Assembly (NCBI GenBank): GCA_012845835.1
Contig: JABAKD010000009.1
Coordinates: 7,219,413 to 7,283,412 of the forward strand
Source of the DNA: Undaria pinnatifida
Lineage: Eukaryota; Sar; Phaeophyceae; Laminariales; Alariaceae
Reading direction: 5' to 3'
DNA length: 64,000 bases
Shown here: piece after piece, positions 37,601-49,600 of the stretch
Layout: every line of letters starts with the position of its first letter
Numbering within the stretch: the first letter of the stretch is position 1
Made by a program: the position numbers and the translations under genes
The notes under the pieces: generated by a model
What the model was told of the DNA's origin: nothing
Seen by the model: the letters and a program-made list of their open reading frames with translations, nothing else
The model's database searches: none

Positions 37601-40600
37601 GCGCCGTACCATGCCAGGTGCGGCGGCATGTCTTGGCCAGCGTAGAGGAAGAGGTGCGGTCGTGTGGATATGAATGCCGCCACGTCTCTCCTCGTCGGCG
37701 ATTCTGCGTTCACCGACAATCGTTAACCGACGAACACATGACAAAAACAAAAACGAGAACAGCAAGAACACGAACAGTACCAACACCAGCCAAAAGAACA
37801 GGTGGAGGGGGCGGAAGACGGAAGAAACGCCGAGAGAGAAGCGAAAAAATAACACAAAAGAGAAAGGGGAAGAGGGGAGCCGCAGGTTTGTGAGTAAAAC
37901 CCAACAAGTGCTACCAATGACAAAGTAACGGGTTCTCCTCAACAGCAAAAAAAAAAAGTCCGTCGGATTTCAATCATGCCAAAACCAAGAAAAAGCAAGT
38001 CCTCGGGGGAAACGCGAACGGTGGCAAAAAGCGAAACAAAAGACACAAAATACATAGTCTACACCCCGACACAATTAAACGCTCGTACGTAGACAAAAAA
38101 AGCGTAGTCAAACACGCAACACATTTTGGACCCCCGCGAAAAACATCCCACTCTGATTCCAACTATTTTTTCGCCAAAAACAGGGATGCAGCGCTAAGGA
38201 AGGTATCACTTCCACTACCACGGAGAACAACAGTAATGAGGACCCACGATATACACGAAAAACTATATACTCCCTTGTCTTTACTGGCCATTTTTGTCTT
38301 GCTATTATTGTGTTCCGTCAAAAATAATGAAAACCAATCCCACACAACTTCCAATTGGATTGTCGACATGAACGTGGGTACGAAAGATGTTCAAAGCCCT
38401 TTTACTACTACTACTACTTCAAAAAAAAAAAAAAAAATCCCCCCGAAAACTCCACGCAGCCCGTCGCCAAAAAACAGTTGGTGCAGCGCTAACCTTTTTA
38501 GTACCACAAAAATAATCCCACACAAATTCCGGGTCTTTTCGCCGGTCGGGCCGCTTTTCGCGGGTGAGATAGGGCCAAGGTGGCCCGACCCGACCCGTGA
38601 GATTTGAAAACCTCCCGACCCCACCTGACTCGATCCATGAGCTGCTTTGTACTACTGACAAGAGTGAGAATATTAGAAATCGATAAACGAATAATTGGTC
38701 CACTTCGACAGTTCAATTGCTTGGCGTTTTCGTGACGGTTTGATTAGTTGATACTTGACCCGACCCGACTCGACCTCCGAGACACTAGCGGAGTCGGGTG
38801 ATGACCCGTGAAAAGTCCTGACAATTTTCCAACTATTTCAGGTGTAGATTAACGCCAAAAACATCGGTGTAGTGACTAAAAGAGTCAAGACAAGGTACTG
38901 TCTCCCTCGTCGTCTCTCACCATCGCGAGTGAGTCGCACTCGCGCGAGAGCGTGCCACAGGTAGATTTTGTCGTCCGGGGTGCGGGGCTCGCCGTCATCC
39001 GCATTGATACCGCCTTCTCCCCCCACACCGACCTGCTGCCCTTGACCGGTGTACACCTTCAGCACGCCAACGATAAGAAGGTTCCACACACACGAGCGCG
39101 GCGTGCGAAGATATAGGACGGGAAGGGAGAGGGGAGGCGAGGGGGGTGAGGTTGGGATAGAAGGGGTGCAAGGGGAGGGGAAGCGATAACATGGTTGGGG
39201 GCGGGGCGGCTAGGCTGAACGTTTTCGCGACAAAAAACACCCGCAACGTGACGTTGGACCGACGCGCGAGTCATCTTCTGCTAGAACACGCGGCACGCTC
39301 ATAGTCTAAACCCCAATAAAAAGGCTAAGAGGGGGAAAGCATGAGGCATAACCCTCTCACCACTCCAAAAATCAACCTAGATTGTCTGCAAGTTAGGGGT
39401 GCCACTCATTCGTATCGGACCCGCGTACCTGGCGGGTTTACTCGGACGGGCCCTACCCGTTACAGGGTCCGAGTCCGACCCAAAACTCGCCGGGTTTTTC
39501 GGGCCGGGTACCCGAGTACCCGTTTATCAACGTGTTTACGTGGTCAGCGTGCCTGACACTAACTTCAATAACCTCTAGAACCCTCAACCACGTAACAAAC
39601 GATCTAGTGCAATACTCGCACAACATCTACCAGCTATTACGCATGCAGCTACGATGGCCATCCATAATCATGAGTATCTCGGGCCGGGTACCCGTTTAGG
39701 AACGTGTCCCCATAGTCAAGATGCCTGACAATACCTCCCTACACCTTTCATCACAAGAGAAACGATCCAGTATAATAAGCACAACGCTTGAACCGAGTTT
39801 GTTTAGGGTTGGTCCCGAGGGAGAAGAGCTTCCAATAGCAATGGTATTCAACCTAAATAGAGGGAGGATCCTGCGTTAGGATGCAAAGCTTGTACCGTTT
39901 GACACTTGCAGTTCTTTCTGCCAAATGCAATCGAAGTACGCCCTATAATCCACTTGTTAGGCCCGCTTGACGACCGTGAACGGGACCATATGTTGTCCAG
40001 GTACCCGGGTACCCGGTGCCCGGGTGCCCGGTGAACCAGGTTGCGGTCCCCTGAAATGCCGGGTGACCCAGTGGCGGGTCCGAATCCGATCTCCAGAATT
40101 TGGCGGGTACCCGTTCGTGGCGGGTACCCGGCGGGTGGCACCCCTAGGGCAAGTAGTTTGACCTCGGAAAAATGGTCGCAAATCTTAAGGGAATAGGACT
40201 AAAGAGCGTCGGCCAGGCAACAAGCAAACACTTGACACAAAAAAAAAAGCTAACGACCAATAGTCTAAGGCAAACAAAAGGCTAAACACTTGAGGTTCAT
40301 TGGCTCGGATGAGCGCTCACCTCCATTCCGTTGTGGGCCTGCAAATACTCCACCAGCTCGTCCCGCGGCGGTGCTTCGTTCATGACACACCTGAAGAGAA
40401 CGGCAAGCACAAAAAAAGCGAGAAAGAGATGAAAGGGCGCGAGAGAAAAAACATGGACGAGAGCAGCGAGAAAAAGGGACGACAGACGGACAGAGACTAC
40501 TTCGCGAGTTTACGTTTGTTTGTGATCGGTTTATGCTAAAGAAGGAACGAAGGAACGACAAAAAAATACGATTCAGGTGAACAACGGGCGATCTTAAAAA

Positions 40601-43600
40601 CCTCCATACCTGGCAGGCTTCAGCGCGTGTACCTCCCCCCAAACACGGGAAAGCCTTTATACGCAAGAAAACCCAGCCAATTGCACACAAACCAAGCCCA
40701 AACGTACCTAAACACACAAATCGCACGAAACACTGCCCTGCACGCAAAAAACATGCAGCCGCACATAAAACACACACAACCACACACGAAAAAAACAGAC
40801 GCAATCACGAAATATAAAACTGCAAAACCAAACACACGGACCTCTTCTCAACCGTGTCCCACACGAGGACGCGCTCACGCAGGATCACCGGGTGCGATAT
40901 TCTTGCACCACCGGCAATACCCTGAGGGCGGACGCGGCCACGGCCGCGGCCGGCACTGGCCCTTCTCCCTGGAGCGTTGCCCTTGCCGCCCCTCGTGCTT
41001 CTAGCGCCTCTGCTGCCCTTACTTCCTACAGGTCGCTGTTGGGACAGAACGACGCACACAGTCAGGAAGAACGGAAGGAAGGCAAAAAAATTAACGAAAT
41101 CAATCAAAGATGTGAGTGTGAAATAATCAAAGGCGTGGGTGTGAGGGGAGGGGGGGGGGGGGTCAACGCGGAGAAAGCGGAGGGTTCTATACATCGTTCA
41201 GGTCGATAAGACTCCGATGTAGTGTGGCTACTTACTAAATAGACATATAGACGCGGAAGACGCGTCCATGCCATGGGCTGCTTGACGTCCCAAGAAGATT
41301 ATATGGAAGGACAACACCATAAACAAACAAAACACAACACAACAAGCAAGCACCGCGGGTTACCCGAAGACCAAAGGCCGCGGGCCCGGCAAAAAATGAA
41401 TTAAGAAAAACTCACCCTTGGCTCCTTCCCCGCCCGCCTTCCTGGCTCCCCAGTCTCCTGCCCTTCTCCCAATCGAGGCTCCTTCACGTCCTGCTCCACG
41501 TGCTCCTCCTCGACAACTTCAACGACGCACTTCTCGCTGTACACAGTCTCCAGCTTCCGGAGCAGCCGTCGCATCATGCTCTGCTTCCCGCTCCAAAGCG
41601 CCTCCACAACATCCGCGTCTGCCAGGAGCGTCAGCGGTGGCTTCTCGGAGAACGCGTGGAACGGTCCTCTTCTCGCCAAACCGTTCCCCGAACCGGCACC
41701 GGCACCGGAGCCCCCGCCAGCACCAATCCCGCTAACACCAACACCACCAACACCAACGCCACAACCACTGACACCAAGACCCCTAACAACGCCATCTAAA
41801 CCACCACCACCGACCCCACTACCGACCGACCCATCTTCAACCGCAGACCCCGCGCGAACAGTCTCGGTCGACACATCCATCGCGTCCAGACCAGACCCGC
41901 CACTGCCACCACCACCACCGTCGCCGCCCTTCCTGCCCTTGCGGCCACGCTTCAACAACGACAGCGGCGAGGGCGACAGTGACGACAGCACTGAGGCCGC
42001 AGCAGAGGAGAAAGAAGAACCCGGGGCCCCCGAAGCAATCGGCTGGGCCACCTTCTGTTCCTGCAGAAAGTGGTACACGGCGCTAAGAACGTCCGCGAGG
42101 CTCTGCACGCGACGCTCCATCACGGCCCGGCTCTCTGAATCCGCCGACTGAGGTGCGCCAAAAAAACAACAGACAACAAGAAGTCAAATTAATGCGGTGC
42201 GCCAAAACAAATAAAACAAAAAACGCAGTGTAACTGAGGTCGTGAGAAAAAAAGCAAGAGGTAAAATGCTATGCCACAAGAACAAAACAAAACAAGAGGT
42301 GGAAAAAAAGGCGACAACCCGAAAATCCATTTCATTTTCGGATTCGGATGCGCTATTGTAAGAGATGGTCTACATTTTTTTTTCCGACCCTCCGAAAAAG
42401 CAAACCTTGATGTTAGTGTGGAACTTCATCTTGAAATGAGTGGAAAAAAAAATAATAATTTTTCCGAGCTAGACTATTTACCCCAGAGAGATAGATGTAC
42501 AAGATAGAAATAATGGGCGTTGTAAAAATATTCAATTGCGGGAGTATTAATAGGAGGGTTAGCTAACTTGGCAAAAAAGAGGGAAGCGATACAGGGGGGG
42601 GGGTAACAACACCAACGGAACCAAAGCAGCGACGCAGTGAGCGAGCGACGCGTCATAGTGCCCTGTCCACGCTCCAACACACCCTCTGGGGGAATCCAAG
42701 ACCAACAAACGTCTGCCGTCGTCCAATTTTGCTGCAGACGCTAGACGGCGCCCCAAGGTCTCGTCTCCGCCCCCCACCGTCGCGCGACGCTACTTTTCTT
42801 ACCTGGGATGTGTAGTCCTCGCTAGCCTCAAGTAGGGCGGGCGGAAGCTTCCTTCGTTCGTACTCGACGTACCGAAGCTGGCAACGAAAAGGCAGAGAGA
42901 CAGACAGACAGACAGAGGGGCAGATAAAAACCAATGGGGAATCCCGGAGGACAGGGGGAAGGGACATAATCAGCGAAACCGAAAAAAGTACCCGCCACCA
43001 AAGCCAGAGACGCCCTTCAGGAAAAGAAAGGTGTACGCGCACAGGTGCTGAGCTCGACAACGGTCAAAAGCTTGCCGTACAACATCCCAGATAACACAAC
43101 CCTCTCGGACGAACTTCAAAACAGATTGTATTCTAAAAAAAAAGCACAAGTACGTCCGTCAGCTTTGAGTTCGATCAAATTTAAAGGTCGATCCTCGTCT
43201 TTGCAAGCTGTTTGACACTCATCTATGCAACTTGTAAATAAGCAACTTTGCCAAAGAGGGACGCGATAAAACCAAGGCTTAGTTGTACCTGCATCGCAGC
43301 GAACTTCATAAGCCAGAGGGGACAACTGTCCCCGAGCGCCGACTTCCGAAAACCGTACTCGTTGAGCACCTCCTCCTCGCCCGGGCTTATCGGCGTATCT
43401 GCTGCAGACTGTTCCACGCAAACCGACAGCAAACGCGATTGGATGGAGGGCAGGGAGGGTGGTGGGGTGCCGATTTGTTGCTTGTTTGAGTAATATGGCC
43501 ATTGACTGCGAGACGGAGGGGGGGGTGAGGGGGTACTCATTTTCATGCATAGCCGTAGTTTCCATAATATAGACCCTCGCATCCCTACTAAACCGAAACG

Positions 43601-46600
43601 GGGACGACAATGGTGTAATCAGAAAGCAACCCTTGCAAAAAGCGCCACACGAAATTTTAGGAGCTACACGTCTCACGGCACAAATCAACACTAGGTACAA
43701 AACACCCATCAATCGTGTGCACAATAATAACAGACAAGTCTGGGGGTGAGGGGGCGACCCCACAAACAAGGCACCGATCATATATAATACCAGGCGTGTA
43801 TACACAACACGCGGAGTCCATAACTTTGCCTAACCCCTCCGCACTACAGCCTCACCCCAATCACGGTCTTTGTTTCTCCTTCACGAGGTCTCCCGTGGCT
43901 TCAGACCTCCGATGACATTCAAGACCTTGACACAGGTAAGGCTTGGGTCTGGGTGGACCCCCGACGCAAGGCCCTACCTGTATCAGGGTCTTGAAAGTCA
44001 TGAGCGGTCCGAAGCCGCGGAGGACCTTGCGTACGAACACATACAAAGGCACGAATACCCTCCCTACTATTCCCCCCCAACCCCCATCGAACTCCCTCCC
44101 ACTACCGATCCCTACCCCCATAAGAAAAACACAGACACGAACAACTCCCTCCCTCTACCCATCCCTACCCCGACCCGAACCCCAGCCTAACCCAACCCCA
44201 CTACCGATCCCTATCCCCATCCCAACCCAGCCTAACCCCCCCGACTACCCACGCCTAAATCCAACCCACCCCTAAACGGTGGTATTTTTCTCCAACTCCT
44301 CCGCGGCTTCGGATCTCTTGAAGCATTTAAAACCCTAATGCAAGCAAGGATTCGGTCTGGACGGGAACCTAGACCCATGCGTAACCTGGATCAGACTTCG
44401 AACGTCATCAGAGTCGAGTCCAGGAGGACCTCGTGGAGGAACAAAAAACACACACGAATAAATCCGCCCCAACACTAAAAACCCATCCCCACCCCAACCC
44501 CAACGCCAACCCCAGCCTAGCTTACCGATCCCTACCTCCACCCCAACCCCAGTCTATATGAACTCTCCCCACTACCGATCCATGCGCCCCCTACCACTGA
44601 TCCCTCCTTCCACCTCAACCTGAGCCTAGCCCCTCCCGACTATCAATCCCTACCCCCACCCCAACCCATGTCCAGCCCCCCCCCCCTCCCACTAACCCGT
44701 CTATGATCCAGGACTACGGCCATGCATGATATGTCATCACTACACCCGGTCCCCCACTGCTCATCCCTACCCTCACCTCACCCCCAGCCGCCGTTTTTTT
44801 CATCGCTTTTCAAGCCTTACCTGGATTAACGTCTTAAAAGTGAGCAAAGGCCCAAATCCGCGGAGAACCTCGTGAAGGTTGCTGGTACCAGAAAAAGTCA
44901 TGAAGCTCTGGCGACACAAGTGGGACCCGCACAAACACACGGCCTGGTTGTATTCGTGCTCGCACGAGGTGATAGCACCGTAGTCCATTGTAAGCTCCTC
45001 TCCTGCGGCCGATACAATACCGCATAAGGGGTCAATGCGAGCGGGTGAGCGAGTGAGTGAGCGAGCGCGCGCGTGCGTGCCTGTGCATGCGTGCGACAGA
45101 GCGATCTGGCGGGGAAGTGGGGGGCAGAGCGATGAGAGGGGGGGGGGGGGGGGGGCGTACTCATTTGTTGCTTGCCTTAGTCATTCAACCATTGACTACG
45201 CATCCCTTTCGAGACGGAGCACCGTTCCTACTCCTAATAGACACCTCCAACATTTGGGCGCTCAGTACGCTTCCATATACTACATAGAAACTGTTTGCTT
45301 ATCCTACCCCCGTCCTGTTTCGCCGTCTGCGGCCACCATCTATCTCCTAGGATAGCGATCGTTTTCTCGCTACTCTCTAGTCTACAAAACTCTTCCACGT
45401 CACAGACGTCAAATTGCATCATCTCCAACGGGGGGGGGGGGGTTACTACAGACAAAAACAATGGATGACGTGGAACGTGCGAATGTGCCACGGAATGCCA
45501 AACAGAGGATGTGGCACGGCGGGAAGGGGGGTTAACAACGCCATGATCGGAAAACAATACGAGGCACACTCGTGGAATTAAAGGGATTATTATCGCCGCC
45601 CATAAAAAAATAAAATAAACCGATATCGTCTCTGTGGCATGTCCAAATTACTCGAGGTCTTCGAGTAGAAAAATTGTGTGAGCTAATAATAATAAACAAA
45701 AATGGGCGTTAGAGCAAGCAACTCGCCGGGAACAAATCCACGGTCAACACGAAAACATAAAAGAAAGGGTTTAATCCAGCAACGAATTTGTTGGCCAATT
45801 TCATAAAAACAAAATGCAAAGAAGAACGGGAGGGGCAAGGGGGTGGGGAGGACAATGTTGAAGCGCCTCTTCTTAGCCTTCTTGGTGTGCGTACACGTCA
45901 GTGCAGCCCCCCTACCCCTCCTGCTCACTGTCTGCTCTGTGGATCTTACCGTAAGCGATAGCTTTGGTGGTGGTCAGCTTGACGCACAGTCTTCCATCTC
46001 TGACAGCCGTTGCCGTGGTACAGTTCGGGCTGCAGCTGTGGCTCAGGGAGCTGCTGAAGTTGCCTACGTGGTTTCCCGCCTGCGTGCATAAGGTATCCGA
46101 CGCAGCGAAGAGAGGAAGCGAGCGAGCGACATAGATAAGGGAACAAAGAGAGCACAAAGAGGGGAAGAGATAACAGGCAGGAGAAGAGAGACACAAAGAG
46201 AGAGACGAAGAGACGAGAGAGACAAAGAGAAGAGACAAAGGCACAGCGACAGAAAGAGACGGACACCGAAGACAGAAAGAAGGAAAATATCACGGAATGG
46301 AGTGTAGGGCTTGCAGGCCCAGTAGGGGTTTCGACTTGGCCGAGCTTCGACAAACAACATTGACAGTGCACACAAACTCCTCCGTGAAGCTTTCCATTCC
46401 GAAGCATTTCCCCAGATCGGTCAAGGCTAAGGGTTACGGCTATACATTACGGTTAAGGGCCATACATTTTTTAATCAATTCGTCAAAACTGGGCCAAGTC
46501 GTACACCCTGCTGCTCAACAGACCCGAGCCGTCAACTAAGTTGTTACAACCATTGCATCGAAGCTGGGGCAAGTCGAACCATCAAACACGGCTCAACAGA

Positions 46601-49600
46601 CCCGCGCCGTCAAGCGCTAGGTATGCGTCAAACAATTTGTCGAAGCTGGGGTAAAGGAAAACCGTGAACACTACACGGTTCAACAGACCCGCCCTGTCAA
46701 CCAAGCTGTTTCAAATATTATATCGAAGGTGGGGCAAGTCGTAGCTATCAAACACGGCGCAACAGATCCGAGCTGTCAAGAGCATGTTTGAACCATTTTT
46801 TCGAAGCGGGGGCACGTCATGAACACCACGACCCACCAGATCCACGCTGTTACCCATGCTTCAACCAAAAACATTCTATCGGTGCTGGGGCAAGCCGTAA
46901 CCACTGCGGCTCAACAGACCAGCGCTGTCGAGCACCAGGTATGCTTCAATCATCATGAAGAGCTGGCGTAAGAAGTAAACGCTACGGCCCAATAGACCCG
47001 CGCGGTCAAAGCTATGTTTCAACCATTTTGTAGAAGCTGGGGCCAGTCATACGTAATCATCAAACACGGCTCAACAGACCCGCGCTGTCCAGATTGTGAT
47101 CCAACCATTTACCTAAGCCGAGGCATGCCTTAACTACCAAAACATGGCTCGACAATTCCGCTTGCCAATTATGTTTCAGTCACGTTATCGAAGCTGGGCC
47201 GAGTCGTAAATACCAACACTCAACAAACCCACGCTGTGACAATGATCCAACCACTACATCGAAGCTGCGGCAAAGTCATAACCACCAAATACGGCTTGGC
47301 AGACCCGCGCTATCAAAAATATGTTTCAGCCACTTTAGCGAAAATGGGGCAAGTCGAAACCACGCGAAAAATTAACCACGGCCGCGCTGAGCGCTCACGT
47401 CGACGTATAGAAGTCCGTAGCCCCTGGCGTCCTCCCGTGGGCGTTCCATGATGATGTTATAAAAGTCGGGCAGGTCCGGTTTAAGTCCGTGCTTTAACTT
47501 AGCCTCTTCTACCGCGTCGGTCTTCTCACTCCATCGCCACGCGGGGAACAGCTCTCTGTCCGACCCAAACAAACGCGAAACGCAAAAAGGGTGAAGATGA
47601 CATCGTGAAGGAGAAACGGTCAGAGGATTTCTGATTGCCCACGGACATAACGGTAAAACACCGGAAGGTCGCTCGAGATGAGATAAAGCAAAAACACGAG
47701 TAGATCCAGGAGTAAAAGCAGCAGCAGCAGCGGCGGCGGCGACCGCGGCAGCAGGATGAGCAGCAGGATGAGCAGCAGATGGAGCAGCAGCAAAAACAGA
47801 CTATAGCAGCAACACCAGACGCAGTAGCAACACCAGACGCAGCAGCAAACCACAGACGCAGCAGCACCAGAGTGCGTACTCGTACACTGGGTATACAACG
47901 CAATGAATCAACCGACCAGAACAAACAAAACAGAACCATGCACAAGAAATAAATGAGCCGGCCGACACACCTACAATCGAATCACAAACAAAACACCAAA
48001 CTTGAAACACAAAACACACAATACAGGTATGCTTCCACTCCCGAGTTATTGGAGTCTGTCTCGTGAAAATGGACTATGAATGAAGTAGATGACGGCCAAG
48101 AGCTCAGCTTTCCCATTCCGGGACAATTAACACTTGGACATAGAATGGGGAAAAACTAGGAGTGGGAAAACGTCCAACGCGAAAAGCAAAAACAACCACA
48201 GCAACCGCATCAACGACAACAACAGGAGGCACAAGAGGCGACAACAACAGGAGGCACAAGAGGCGACAACAACAGGAGGCAAAAGAGGGGACAACACATA
48301 AAACACGGACGGCATGCCTGCGCTCGCGCGCTTACCCGAGGTACTCGGTTATGAAAGCGTTCGCCTCGAGCCCTGTCTTGTCCTTGCAAATCACCCCGGT
48401 CCCCTTCGGATGGCAGTGGAAGTACACTCGGGCGAGAGACTCCCCCCTCTCCAGCTGCGACTGGGACGCAAGCCTGGCGCAAAACACACGAAAAAACGGG
48501 AACAACACAGCGAAGCAGAAGGAGAGAACCAAACAAGAAACAAATTAGGAACACAATCAAAGCAGGTTAAGATAGTTTCAATTACATCGAAAGCAGTGGA
48601 AAAAGAAAAGCGCACCGGAGAAACGCTCAGTCTGTGGCGGCGTGGGACATCCTGGCATATCCGCGGGTTTCCTGCTAACACAGAGGTATGCATGATACTC
48701 GAGTCGCAACGTGTAACGCTGCAGAGACTTAGGACCGTCGCCGACCACGACGTGCACACAATATCACTTGGTTTCTCTCATTTTTATTGGCGTCTCTCGT
48801 TCTTATTGACCTCGGTTAATCTACCGAGCCCAGTGTGCAGCGATGCTGGCCCCGGGTTCCTGCCAAGTTGAGGGGCGTCGGTGCGGAGGTGTGCTGTGCT
48901 CGCTAGCGTGCGAGTCCGAATACAACATGGTGAGTTGCGCTCGCGGAATCGCGAGACACCATCATTCGAGCAAAACATACATCCCTACACCAACTCCCCT
49001 CAAAGGAGAATATTATTAGAGGTAGGGAACCGCACCAAGAATAATCTGGCTTTGGTTTCGAGAGATAATTTCGGAGGCGTTTTGGTTCATAACTCTGGTT
49101 GAAAAATTGGCATTGATTGCATCGGCATGGCAGTTGTGGTGGATCGTGTTAGCGGCTATACCAAGTGGATACAGCTCGGGATGGTGCTGGCAGACTGGTA
49201 GAACACACAAGCAGACAGTCGTGCTGTTGCTAGTAGCTGGCCGGCAGCTGCGGGGCCGAGTATTCGTGACTTCACAAGGTTGGTCCCGGACTCCTGGAGA
49301 TGTGCGCTGTGCTCGCTGACATGCGAGCAAACACACCAATTATATCACACACAGTGCACACCTACATCCTTGAACTGAGCAGGAGCTCCTCCAAAGGTGA
49401 GGGATGTTGGGGGTGCAGGTGTGTGGTTGTGCTCGCTGGCATGTGAGACTGAGTATAGTTGCGGTGTTGTGCTCGATAGGTCGCAAGACACAATATTTCG
49501 AGTTTCGAATAAGTTTGTCTCGCGACTCAGCGTGCACAGCATGCCACATGGTACATATGCTCGCATGTCAGCGAGCATGGCGCACAGGCCATACCCAACA

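Noticed and set aside
46475-47390. Regularly spaced repeats suggesting a CRISPR array
   Set aside because: The copies are degenerate tandem units without unique spacers, in a eukaryotic intron.
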